A stretch of 64,000 nt of DNA from Zygaena filipendulae. Lineage: Eukaryota; Arthropoda; Insecta; Lepidoptera; Zygaenidae. The DNA lies in NCBI GenBank assembly GCA_907165275.2, contig OU015654.1, positions 6,031,501-6,095,500 on the forward strand, written 5' to 3'. A program made the translations under genes and the position numbers. This document shows positions 44,701 to 59,085 of the stretch, in pieces. The stretch's first letter is position 1. Each line of letters begins with the position of its first letter. The notes under the pieces are model-generated. The model ran no database searches. It had not been told where the DNA came from and saw only the letters and a list, made by a program, of their open reading frames with translations.

Positions 44701-46019
44701 GTTGCCAGTGGCCTTAGAATTGCAGCTAAATCCACTGTGCCTTGTTGAAGAATAAACGCAGCTAACTATAAAAGGAAAACTACACAGTTAGCTTATCATT
44801 ATTTACCATAAAATTATTCATAATTAGTTACATTATATTTAACAAGGAAATTTAGCTATAATGAAATTAAAGTTTGCACCGGAAGTAACAAAAATACAAT
44901 GATATTATGAAGAGATTAGGTATTAATAGTGACAATTAACTTACACTAATGCATAATCTGTTGGTAACTATTTTAGGGCCATTTGAGTAAACAATCACTG
45001 CTTCTAGTATTTTTTCTTTCAACTCCTCATAACTCTCTGGGGGTAGCTCGTTCCAGCAGCGCAAAATCTTTGTGTGCAGTGTTGTAGCCGCATAAAACTG
45101 TACTTCTGTTCTCTATGAATTTAAAAAAACAAAATATTTGCATAACAAATTGTTGACAGTTTTGTCACAGTACAGTGCCTTAGTTGCTAGCTGTAATTAT
45201 GAGGTATTTTTGTATTAATAATCTTTGAACATTAACATACAGCACCACAAACTAAGCAGAACTTGTTAAATGTTTGTACCAGATAACTAACTAAAAAAAT
45301 TCATTTTATTTGCTAAGTACCCAGACTCACGGTTTACAAATATTCACCATGTTAATGTATGCCCGAATACAGGTATCAAACCTGTAACATCTGGTGAAGC
45401 AATCAAGTTTGTTAACCATCAGACAAATGGTGCTGTTAGCATCATAACAATAACAGTTTGAAATTTAAACTAGTTTGTGAAATCAAATTGATACAAATTG
45501 TTATGTGAATAAATTTTTTTTAATGGAATTATGTTCCAATAGAAAGTTTTTTGATGTAAAATTGTCTGTAAGTTACCTGTCCAATTCAATATTTCATTTA
45601 CATAAAATTTCATTAACACATTGGTCAGAGTAGACCATTATTAATTAACGATCAAACCTCAAATAACCATTTCTTTTGAAAAATTACTATTTTTGGTACC
45701 TATAAAAAATATATGTGTAATGTAACTCAATCTAGTGTAAGCTATCCTTGAGACTATCTGGAATAATTTATATTTTCTTTAGTTTTTTGCCTGGTGACCC
45801 CAAAATGTAGTTGCTGTTTATTTATAGAAATATTAAGCTTTCTACTGAATTTCAGTTATATCTTACCTTGTTTGGTTGAAGTAATTCCCATACAAATTTC
45901 CAGGCTTCGGGCGCCTTTTGCGCTGTCGTTAACCATAAGTGTGCTTTGGCTCGTTCTGCCTGTTCTCCCTGATAGAAAACAGACACAGCATATTCTAAAT
46001 TTTGAGCTGTGTACTCCAT
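21870..46019 (-). CDS. IPO13: Importin-13, complete 17-exon gene (953 aa)
   Basis: Exons in coding order: 46019-45867, 45112-44945, 44765-44649, 41642-41530, 40782-40618, 40162-39976, 39069-38839, 29136-28960, 28422-28188, 27690-27500, 27381-27241, 27116-26967, 25807-25670, 25436-25229, 24802-24665, 23402-23174, 21990-21870. All borders are AG/GT, phases agree at every junction, and the total of 2,862 nt gives 953 aa against about 963 in human. The product is a HEAT-repeat karyopherin-beta that binds RanGTP and carries cargo (in other animals UBC9, MAGO-Y14 and transcription factors) into the nucleus and eIF1A out. Anchors include IVTNRLCIS, GHYPVHETRSNLVFGLWYTL and the C-terminal FSLVCRGLIGTEYA. 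Intron 7 is 9.7 kb because of two retroelements. Exons 1-4 and 17 have ordinary composition, while most of exons 5-16 are very GC-rich. Confidence 0.93.
22302..22910 (+). mobile_element. MITE-like element, TIR GGTACTTGCATGAA, copy 1
   Basis: A 609-bp element in importin-13 intron 16. It starts GGTACTTGCATGAATTT and ends with the inverted AAATTTCATGCAAGTACC. The interior matches 46686-47295 in opposite orientation (CACTGTCGTATTGACAGGGTC, CGTTGCAACGTTCCGTTTCA). It has no transposase. A chance open frame covers 22449-22688. Confidence 0.85.
22990..23150 (+). repeat. Repeat with CACGTGACATGA / ATTCGTTCCTTA block
   Basis: The segment TCACGTGATCACG to TAGATTGTCAAGTCGGCTAA is matched at 59880-59962 in the same orientation (ATTCGTTCCTTA, GCGTTAACGAT, TAGATTGTCAACTTGGCTAA). 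Here it reaches to within about 25 bp of the importin-13 exon 16 donor. Confidence 0.75.
23430..23640. repeat. Interspersed repeat tail with TTTATTTATTTATT run
   Basis: A TTTATTTATTTATTTA run is followed by AGGAAGACCAACAGCTTTCC and an AT-rich tract with CATCACGTTACATCATACATCACG. A similar arrangement (TTTATTCAGGACAACAACAGC) begins near 54630. It is probably a retroposon 3' region; the class is uncertain. Confidence 0.5.
23731..23850 (+). repeat. Tandem array of six 20-bp units
   Basis: Six head-to-tail units of TCGGGCTGATTTTAGTGAGC lie at 20-bp spacing (only the first base of unit 1 differs). Each unit contains a GAGCTC at the junction. There are no spacers, so it is not a CRISPR array. It lies in importin-13 intron 15. 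Confidence 0.95.
23927..24240 (+). mobile_element. MITE-like element, truncated copy 3
   Basis: The right-hand half of the 22302-22910 element, in the same orientation, from AAAAGTTCCAGTAAAGAATCG to CATGCAAGTACC. It is interrupted by an (ATTT)n stretch at about 24160-24195. The left TIR is missing. Confidence 0.8.
24305..24637 (+). repeat. Lepidopteran GGTTCCGTACC / GCGGAACCCTAAAAA repeat
   Basis: The copy runs from CCGGTCAAGTGCAAGTCGGA through GTAGGGTTCCGTACC to GGGTGCGGAACCCTAAAAA, with the ACGGACGGACAGACAGCGAA block near its end. I know this family as very common in Lepidoptera. It stops 28 bp from importin-13 exon 15. Confidence 0.8.
26753..26936 (+). repeat. Lepidopteran interspersed repeat in importin-13 intron 12
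   Basis: A copy of the GCGGTTTCACCCGCG family (CATCCCGGAATTCCCACGGG, GGTGAAACCGCGGGGAACAG). It ends 31 bp from the exon 12 donor. The rest of intron 12 (25808-26750) is AT-rich with a small AAATTC tandem tract near 26227-26250. Confidence 0.75.
27762..27910 (-). repeat. Lepidopteran interspersed repeat in importin-13 intron 9
   Basis: It starts TAGTTGTGCCCCGCGGTCAC and includes TTCGGAGTTCCCGCAGGAAT and AAAATCCGTTCAGTAG. A related fragment lies at 28570-28690 in intron 8. Confidence 0.7.
29137..30110. other. Importin-13 intron 7, part outside the retroelements
   Basis: About 1 kb of AT-rich sequence. It contains an inverted repeat at 29670-29768 with arms GTCACATGGTCACGAAAAAT and ATTTTTCGTGACCGCGTGAC. 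The open frame at 29290-29511 has no recognisable content. Confidence 0.55.
30111..30308 (-). repeat. Copia 3' LTR
   Basis: 198 bp, identical to 34361-34558. In sense orientation it carries an AATAAA polyadenylation signal (GCAAATAAAGTTATC). Upstream of it in sense orientation is a short purine run, TTAAGGGCCAG, that could serve as the polypurine tract. ACATA precedes it at 30106-30110. Confidence 0.95.
30714..31580 (-). pseudogene. Copia pol, C-terminal part (end of reverse transcriptase plus RNase H)
   Basis: This 288-codon frame begins LEFEMKDLGPAHHILG, the segment that follows the palm in copia reverse transcriptases. It continues through the connection region (ISHSVSVLSQF) to RNase H with YVDADWAAC, SYTGFVF, LSSTEAEYM and the terminal ADILTKPL motif. 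It is out of frame with the upstream pol frame and separated by a stop. The catalytic YVDD-type motif is absent from the element. The frame is otherwise clean, consistent with recent loss. Confidence 0.9.
31597..34221 (-). pseudogene. Copia gag-protease-integrase frame (874 codons), pol truncated
   Basis: It starts MTTPSSSSSQFPLEKLKGLE and has in order: copia-type Gag, a CCHC zinc knuckle (CFRCKKKGHFIKDC), the aspartic protease motif WYVDSGATSHM, the integrase HHCC region (WHRRLGHL to CIACIEGKQ), and an integrase core with HTDLCGP, LRSDNGGEY and QQNGVAERANRTI. It then runs into the start of the reverse transcriptase and stops after a Lys-rich stretch where the deletion joins. Everything up to that point looks intact. 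A run of T residues (A in sense) at 31672-31684 encodes the FIKKKKQC segment. Confidence 0.9.
34347..34360 (-). promoter_or_regulatory. Copia tRNA primer-binding site
   Basis: In sense orientation the 5' LTR is followed directly by GGTTATGGGCCCAG, complementary to the anticodon arm of initiator methionine tRNA (CTGGGCCCATAACC). This internal-tRNA priming is known for Drosophila copia. Confidence 0.8.
34361..34558 (-). repeat. Copia 5' LTR
   Basis: 198 bp, identical to the 3' LTR. It begins (sense) TGTTGGTAAATG and ends CAACCCTTCA. It would hold the promoter. The duplication ACATA follows at 34559-34563, and the LINE sequence begins immediately after. Confidence 0.95.
34655..35935 (+). CDS. 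LINE ORF1 Gag-like protein (426 aa)
   Basis: Nucleic-acid-binding ORF1 protein of a Jockey-clade element. The N-terminal half is polar and charged; a central region (about residues 180-265) resembles the RNA-binding Gag domain of these elements. It is followed by CCHC-type knuckles at about residues 268-325: CANCQQYGHTKRYC, CIKCTGDHISVDC and CVLCDGNHPANYKGC. The C-terminal tail is Met/Leu-rich (MMQKIMQQLTSVTNLLVTMM), a possible coiled coil. The TAA at 35933-35935 lies inside the ORF2 frame. Confidence 0.9.
   Translation: MADKEKPMVQQALHKGLFHTRPRSSSLGVYDAGIVNMPNSNEEERQWTKVSHKKRPLNSPDDKQSQSKHTKLDKYWLSQPVATLNSFSELEDEETPCHSKEISQSVEKIPKPPPIFVDKVGNIKPLMELLNQYAKDNFEIKILQSEKVKIQAKLPEAYTTIIKQLEIKQTEFYTYKPKQERNYKVILKKIHPSTSIDDIKEALIERGHTPTNIWNVKNRITKIPLPIFIIELQPNNNNKDVFNIKELLHCRVIFEEPRLKREIPQCANCQQYGHTKRYCRRQAKCIKCTGDHISVDCPRKGRSDDVKCVLCDGNHPANYKGCRVYKELQQTKFPVLRKKIPENETNTLKSVLNSQYLSNPNYTYAKATSKNLEPKSQQKENIINANTKEPSETRDLLEMMQKIMQQLTSVTNLLVTMMSKLSNSIH
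35890..38598 (+). CDS. LINE ORF2 endonuclease-reverse transcriptase
   Basis: The frame overlaps the end of ORF1 by about 46 nt and carries the conserved endonuclease start IVIWNANGLS at about 35938. It has no ATG before that motif, so initiation is not by a normal AUG there. Endonuclease motifs are ILLISETHF, GGDYNAKHTQWGS and SSDHSPVFV. Reverse transcriptase motifs are SYRPISLLPVTAKLLEK, EHQFGFRQHHST, AVFLDISQAFDRVWH, GVPQGSVLGPILY and the catalytic FADD (GTFADDTAIL), then YLGIYLDRRLTW. About 900 residues, all expected motifs intact. Nearest relatives by motif are Jockey-clade non-LTR elements. Confidence 0.92.
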   Translation, partial: PTCNNDVKIVKFDSLKIVIWNANGLSQHTLEVKSFLATHNIDILLISETHFTKRNHFDIPQYKFYQAMHPDGTAHAGSAILVKNNLKHYEMAPYCTEMFQATNIVVDDWHGPLTISAIYSPPKHNPKKSDYKTLFSLLGKRFIAGGDYNAKHTQWGSRIITPKGRQLLQAIDDLHLSVISSGKPTYWPTDRKKIPDLVDFCISKGLNTKLCICNTSTELSSDHSPVFVNITTKVKNTSLDCKLHNHKTDWEFFRLSVASSINTKIRLLNEFDIDTAVEHFNYCIQKSAWEATPDYKTKEIPECPITVRKLLAEKRKLRKIWQNNRYPSHKKRLNEITKKLKQLLSDFRNEGIENYLRNLEGTSKTDYSLWKATKKLKRPHSHQPPIRKPDNSWASSNGEKAVAFANHLEKVFTPHPDEGSTKSQEINDILAAAHQLDLPIQKCTKEEVRIAIRHLDNHKAPGYDLITATVLKNLPEEAVTFLTYLYNAILLRAYVPKQWKVAQIIMIPKPGKPITDVGSYRPISLLPVTAKLLEKLFLKRLMPVINENKLIPEHQFGFRQHHSTIEQVHRLVEKINYTFEKKEYCSAVFLDISQAFDRVWHQGLLSKIKSTLPTNYYLFLRSYLNERFFFIKHEDEVTNLRQIHAGVPQGSVLGPILYTLYTADLPASKDVVTGTFADDTAILAADACPNIACAKLQRSLNEISKWLKDWRIKANETKSLQVTFTTRRATCPPVTLNGMQVPQADDARYLGIYLDRRLTWRKHIFTKRKALGQKLRNLYWLIGRKSQMSLESKLLLYKCVLKPVWSYGIQLWGTAANSNIEILQRFQSKTLRLIANAPWYVTNERLHHDLKIKTVREEIKESASKYKKRLSVHPNQMAVGLMENTFTFERLKRKVPKDLMDN
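38839..40782 (-). CDS. IPO13: Importin-13 exons 5-7 (central HEAT repeats)
   Basis: Exon 5 (40782-40618) encodes DFSKEPPPEEMVRLW and TWFSIGAEDTSALPEHL. Exon 6 (40162-39976) contains SDGALDACEACLGAV and ends PDSINE. Exon 7 (39069-38839) contains a Gly/Ala-rich insertion and the conserved GHYPVHETRSNLVFGLWY motif. Intron 6 carries a GCGGTTTCACCC-type fragment (39160-39298) and another lepidopteran repeat (39545-39652). Confidence 0.9.
39545..39652 (+). repeat. Lepidopteran repeat (GTCTATGGGCGGCGGTAATC motif)
   Basis: It includes CGGCAACGCACCTGCATGCC, ATGGGCGGCGGTAATCACTT, ACCATCAGGTGGCACCTGCC and GTTTGCCCCCTATTCTAAAA. I know this as a frequent lepidopteran retroposon 3' segment. It lies in importin-13 intron 6. 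Confidence 0.75.
41530..41642 (-). CDS. IPO13: Importin-13 exon 4 (short, 113 nt)
   Basis: The acceptor is TGCATAG and the donor GTAAGT. The exon begins FNSMTMGAALRAKNRAML and ends RYLQTVY plus a split codon. It lines up with the human segment starting at the Phe after VIPEE. Both its start phase (0) and end phase (2) are exactly those needed to join exons 3 and 5, which would otherwise meet a stop. It lies next to the decayed LINE of intron 3. Confidence 0.85.
41985..42580 (-). pseudogene. Decayed LINE ORF2, reverse transcriptase core and tail
   Basis: In sense, the 42570-42280 part reads GVPQGSVLGPSLYLLYTSDV and TATFADDIAVLTSD (FADD motif kept) up to ITFTLRREDCPAVTLGG. The tail continues in another frame as VVKYLGFYLDRRQTWKMHI and LLGRKSKLSVNNKLLIYKAI. 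The frame change near 42280 breaks it. Confidence 0.85.
42875..43402 (-). pseudogene. Decayed LINE ORF2, endonuclease part
   Basis: A 175-codon frame with LDVLLVSESHLTDKMSF, AHDGTAIIIKN, SSIYCPPKK and FIVGGDWNAKNTLWGSRLT, the apurinic-like endonuclease of Jockey-clade elements. The N-terminal WN..NG motif is degraded and the domain stops at VVSTCKPT. Confidence 0.85.
43640..44330 (-). pseudogene. Decayed LINE ORF1 (Gag-like)
   Basis: The best-kept part (about 43880-43640) encodes three knuckles, CKRCQQYGHTRNYC, CVKCAENHNTLDC and CALCLGDHPANYKEC, resembling the ORF1 of the intact LINE but clearly diverged. Upstream sequence to about 44330 has several frame breaks. Confidence 0.75.
44649..46019 (-). 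CDS. IPO13: Importin-13 exons 1-3 (N-terminal HEAT repeats, RanGTP-binding region)
   Basis: Exon 1 starts at the ATG whose first base is 46019 (MEYTAQNLEYAVSVFYQGEQ) and ends ELLQPNK, matching the LLQPDK of vertebrate IPO13 before the same kind of phase-0 junction. Exon 2 contains the hallmark region SNGPKIVTNRLCIS. Exon 3 continues LAAFILQQGTVDLAAI and ends VIPEE. These are the importin-beta N-terminal repeats that contact RanGTP in the family. Introns 1 and 2 hold nothing notable. Confidence 0.92.
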
Positions 46020-46685
46020 TATCTAGAACAAATCTACCTAAACAAATCTAAACCATAAGTCTAAGAATTCTTCCCCCAAAACTAGCCAACGAAGAGCATT
46101 ATTTTGGAACAATATTATATTAATAATTAATGGTTTAAACTTTAAACAGTCCTATTTGACATCGGAATGATATGAATTGGAAAACAAAATCACACCAAAG
46201 TAACCATCACAAATCAACTCGCAAAGAGAGAGCCCTCAGCCAGGAAAATAGGAAATAGCCACAAAAGTGCAGAGACAAGGTAATCACTACGTGCAAAAGC
46301 GGATTGTAGGAAAAAATACGAAAAATAGTTGTATTGTGATGACTGATGATTGATGAAATGAATATTGAATGATGATTGATGAATGGTTTATGATAGATGA
46401 AGATGATCGACTATCGAATGGTGATCTAGCAACTGACAAACAAACTGGGATATATGTTCCGAAATGCACTGATAGCACTGCTGGCTGCTAGCTGCGACTT
46501 GCTGCTAGCCCCGACTTAATTTACTAGATATCTGTGTGCCCCAGTGTCTTTAGACATAATGTCATTTGTGCCCCAGTGCCATGAGTCAATGGCGTCAGTA
46601 AACTACGTTTTTCAAAAATGTTACAAATCTAACAAACTATTTTATCTATACAAACACAGTGTTTCGGCATAATTATTTGAATAAG

Positions 46686-47295
46686 GGTACTTGCATGAAA
46701 TTTATTATGAGAAATTGAGTCAATATTTCAAAAATAGAGCCTTAGAAAAGCGTTACCGTGAAAGATTTAGTAAAAAAATTTCAATAGTTTCCAAAATATT
46801 CAACTTTTAATTTTGTGAAACGGAACGTTGCAACGAAACACCAATCACAGCCACGCTTAACACATGACGTCACTTTTATTTTTTTAGGAAACATTTACCT
46901 CTTTCAGATAAGGCAAAAGAAACTAAGTGCATACAGTCAACGCATATTTTCCATTTTCTGAAGTTTTTACTTTTTATAATGCATCGGTAAGATGCATTTC
47001 GATTCTTTACTGGAACTTTTGGAAGTAACGTGACACAGTTCAACCATAATTTCGCTTTTGGATATTGAAGTTATCTGTCTGTCAGTGTGACGTGACCCTG
47101 TCAATACGACAGTGACATTTCTATCACAGATTAAGGCGTAATATTGAACTAGTGACGTCATTCCGCGTTTTGGCGGTAAAGTCTAAAACTTTGAAACGCT
47201 CTATTTAATTATTTATGCATATATTTTTTTTCTCTTTCTTACTTTGTTTTTTAATTATATCTTTAAAATAGACTGGAAAAAAATTCATGCAAGTA
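46686..47295 (-). mobile_element. MITE-like element, TIR GGTACTTGCATGAA, copy 2
   Basis: Reverse-orientation copy of 22302-22910, about 610 bp, starting GGTACTTGCATGAAATTT and ending AAATTCATGCAAGTA. It lies about 670 bp upstream of the importin-13 ATG. Confidence 0.85.
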
Positions 47296-47758
47296 AGTGT
47301 CGATACTTTTACTCGATACAGTATCGGTCGTGAAATAACGATACTTAGTCAGTATGGACGCGGACGGTATGGATCTCAGAAGTTTGTTATTGTTCTGTTC
47401 TACGGTTCTGAGGTATGGATGTGAGGTTCGTGGTAGTAATATTCTTCGGCTAGCTCAAATAAAAGATATTTACATCGTTACATGGATCTGAGGATCTGAG
47501 GCGTGAGGTATAGATATAAAAGTATCGATACTTACTCATATAAAAATCGATCGATTTTTCGTAAAGAAATTTGGAATAAATTAAAAAAAAACAACGGCAT
47601 AGAGATTTTTTTCTTTCGGGTATGACAAGCTTACCAACTACACAAAATTAGGAAAAAGATAATATTATGTTGAAAAATTCATTAAATAATCCCAATATAG
47701 ATACCCAAAAAAATATTCTTCACAGCGTTTTATGTGTTATAATCGGTTATAATGTAAT

Positions 47759-48112
47759 GTGCTAGTATGGGATGCAACCTGTTCAGACACGCTGGCCCCT
47801 TCCCATCTACGTGGAACCAACAACAGAGCTGGTGCGGCCTGCGAAGCGGCTGAAAATACTAAAGCACGCAAATACAGGGGTCTAGGCCCTGAATATGATT
47901 TTGTGCCATTCGGTGTCGAGACCCTTGGTCCGTGGGGTCCTAGCGCTATAAGGCTTTTTAAGGAAATAGCAAAAAGGTTAGTCGACATCACAGGAGACCG
48001 AAGAGCTGGCAGCTACCTCGCACAAAGAATTAGCCTAGCTATTCAAAGGGGGAACGCTGCCAGTATCTTCGGAACCTTGCCTAAAGGGACTCCTTTTAAT
48101 AATATATTTTAG
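47759..48112 (+). pseudogene. Retroelement polyprotein tail fragment
   Basis: The frame LVWDATCSDTLAPSHL to RISLAIQRGNAASIFGTLP resembles the segment found after reverse transcriptases in many invertebrate mobile elements (YDFVPFGVETLGPWGPSA is its typical core). It starts and stops abruptly with no reverse transcriptase upstream, so it is a fragment. Assignment is from memory of the family and only moderately sure. Confidence 0.55.
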
Positions 48113-48528
48113 ATTAATTTTAGGTTATGTTAAGTTTAGATTAATAATTATTACTTAAATCTTACATAATTTTATAAAGTTATAATCCTAATACTGGTAT
48201 ATTGATACAAGTACTTTTGACCGATACCAGTTTCAAAGTATCGATTGAAAAAGTACTTGGTATCGGAAGGAATGTATCGAGTAAGTGCTCGTATTTTACC
48301 CAGTGTAGTTTTTTTTTTTTTTTTTCGTTATGGCATCGCGCGGTTTGCGCATTTTGCCAGTTTCAAGGTAGGGAAACGTTATTCCGTAGTCCCTATTCCC
48401 TACTTGTCAAAATTCACATTATTTTCATTTGTCATTTGTCAATTTTGAAGTCACAAAACTTGCAAATTGCAAAGCATTGTTCTAAATCTATTCTAATAAT
48501 TTTTTTATTTACCAAAAAGCTCCACTAG

Positions 48529-56857
<8,329 letters not shown>

Positions 56858-57821
56858 ACTCACCGGCACCTTACACAATTCACTTCGAATATACACGATG
56901 TACGGTTGAACGAGGGACGTATTTGGAGCAGAGTATTCGATATTCGATTCTCGTGGCAAATAACTAAAAACCGCTAACGTTAATTTTCCATGTAATTATC
57001 CATAGCAAAGACTATTCATGTGAGTTTCCATTCAACGCCCTTTTCAGTTTTCCTCTGTATTGCCGCTGACGCGCCGAGAACGTTCCACGAACCACGTTCT
57101 TTCTAAAAAAAAGTTTTCTCGGTGATTTATTATGTATATTTTTATTAGATAAACAGCATTAATTATTATCAAGGGCTTGAATACGCCCCTCGTTTAAAAT
57201 TACATCCTGTATTAGAGGAACCAAGTGAACTTCTAGTATTATGTTTTTTTTTTTTAATTTGCGATGAATTTCATCTTAACTTGATTTTTATGCACGTTAT
57301 AATAAACGTGTCCAATAATTATTATATTTCATCTATATGTCTACTTTCAAAATGCAGATGATAAGAGTGTGCCTGTGCCCTATTCACATATTATTATCTA
57401 TAAGTAACTGTTTATAATATAACTACGTCAAATCCTATTTTAATTTAGGTTGCCCCATATGTGATAATAGTAAGTCTTTTATTTTGAGTATAACGTTAAT
57501 GTATATTAATTTATCAAGATTGTGATTTTGACATGGCAAAACTCCTTTTGATTTCGTAAGAGCGGTTTTTGTTTGGACTGATGTCCTTAAAATATTTTGT
57601 TTTGAAATGAAGCTAATTTTTGTATAATAAATAAAATTTTATTTTCTAATAATAATTTTTTCTCATTCTAAATTTATAACCTAAATAGATTTATTTACAT
57701 AACAACACTTACAACAAGCAATACACCCGTTATAACAATGTAAAGAGATCTTAATTTTTAATCACGATCAAAAGGACACGGCTTCAAAACTGTTTAATGG
57801 GCTACTGATAATACTGAGGTG

Positions 57822-57861
<40 letters not shown>

Positions 57862-57939
57862 CTATCTTTTTCTCTCGAGTTGTGAATTCATTTCTTTTCT
57901 TTCCAATCTTCATGTGTAAGCCAATGCAAGATTTTAAAT
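56858..57939. other. Convergent 3' region of RUVBL1 and the lipase gene
   Basis: Candidate poly(A) signals for RUVBL1 are the AATAAATAAA at about 57627-57637 and an earlier AATAAA near 57299. On the minus strand, TTTATT near 57690 (AATAAA in sense) could end the lipase transcript, so the two 3' ends may lie within about 50-100 bp of each other. A (CT)n microsatellite is at 57823-57857. Confidence 0.55.
57823..57857 (+). repeat. (CT)n microsatellite
   Basis: An uninterrupted CT dinucleotide run of about 17 repeats, in the probable 3' UTR of the lipase gene. The Ser/Leu-rich open frame over it is an artefact. Confidence 0.95.
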
Positions 57940-59085
57940 TCAATTCTTCAAGTCTTCAGTTTGAGGGTATTTTACGGGTATGTATCGTGATTCCGAAGCT
58001 TTCGGATACGATGTCGAACTCGGAGCTGCGGTGGTGGTGGTAGTGGGGGGAGTGAACGTGGGCAAGTCCACCCTCACCTGCGCCGGGGCCGCGGTGTGTT
58101 GATACAGGGCTTCGAACTGCAGCTCCTCTGGATACGAGTGCGAGCGAATCTTTCGCTCGTCCCTCGCGTTACTCGGGTACACTATCACTATTTTCTCGTT
58201 GTCACTGCGCAAGGCGACCGGCGGCAACGCGGTGCTGGTAGACGCGTTGGGACCGCTCACTACTTTCAGCATCTCCGTCGGTGCTGTCCGCATTTTCTCC
58301 GTCGTCGTAGTAGACTGCGTCGTGGTCGTAGTGCCCGCTGGTGTTGTGGAGACGACGGCCACTTCGGGGTCTTCGGGGGTATCAAACAGCCGCTTCTCTC
58401 CCGGTGGTCCCACCGCACGCAACGACTCTATCTTCATCTCTAACGTGGGCATCGGTATTGGCACTGTGCTGGACGTGTTCATGTCTTCCGTTGGAATATA
58501 CCTTGCGGTCGGTTTTGGCGCATCCCTCGATCCGAATATAGGCAATCGTGGCGCATACGCTGAAACCAATGGTAGTAGTGTGTCCCTTGCGTACCTTTCC
58601 GCTCTGGATATAAAGGACGCTAGCCGGGAGGGCAGGAATTGTACAGCGAAACTGGTCTCTTCTTTATCGGCACGCTCGCCTTTGGATTCGTAGGTGGGTG
58701 TGGTAGGTATGTCGTAATTTTTGGCTTTTCGTAATGGCGGTGGTGTCGTCGTAGAAGGAGGTTGTGTGGGCCTCAACAGAGGTTCAGATATTTCTTGTGG
58801 ATCGTCCGAGTCTGCTCTCTGTCGTGCCGTTTTCCGCAGTCGCGGCTTGAGAACCGGTTCAGCGATTTCCACAAGACCGCTCGGAGCGGTTTTAGTGTTT
58901 GTCACACCGAAGGCTCGGCCAGTGTCGACTGCGTCGCCAGTCCACTCGGAGTTGTCGGCGAGCACAAAGGGACGGAGGGGGGCATCTTCTAACAGCTCGT
59001 TGTCTAGAGGGTCGACTGGGTGAACTTTAGTGGCATTCGTTTTGTGGATGAAGTGGTTGCTCGTTATGTTTACGGGGTTGAGGTC
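57940..59085 (-). CDS. Lipase gene last exon: Thr/Pro-rich C-terminal extension (381 aa)
   Basis: One 1,146-nt exon encodes the whole extension, starting [20 protein letters not shown]. It holds Thr tracts ([32 protein letters not shown]), many Pro and acidic residues, and one ordered-looking amphipathic stretch ([20 protein letters not shown] to YAPRLPIFG). A RYIP..TED motif occurs twice (ARYIPTED and, at the C-terminus, [13 protein letters not shown]). It looks like a secreted, O-glycosylated mucin-like tail. I recognise no known domain. Confidence 0.85.
   Translation of the reverse strand, partial: DLNPVNITSNHFIHKTNATKVHPVDPLDNELLEDAPLRPFVLADNSEWTGDAVDTGRAFGVTNTKTAPSGLVEIAEPVLKPRLRKTARQRADSDDPQEISEPLLRPTQPPSTTTPPPLRKAKNYDIPTTPTYESKGERADKEETSFAVQFLPSRLASFISRAERYARDTLLPLVSAYAPRLPIFGSRDAPKPTARYIPTEDMNTSSTVPIPMPTLEMKIESLRAVGPPGEKRLFDTPEDPEVAVVSTTPAGTTTTTQSTTTTEKMRTAPTEMLKVVSGPNASTSTALPPVALRSDNEKIVIVYPSNARDERKIRSHSYPEELQFEALYQHTAAPAQVRVDLPTFTPPTTTTTAAPSSTSYPKASESRYIPVKYPQTEDLKN

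Noticed and set aside
58096..58992. Plus-strand frames up to 164 codons
   Set aside because: They are antisense to the single-exon lipase C-terminal extension, which joins in phase to upstream lipase exons.
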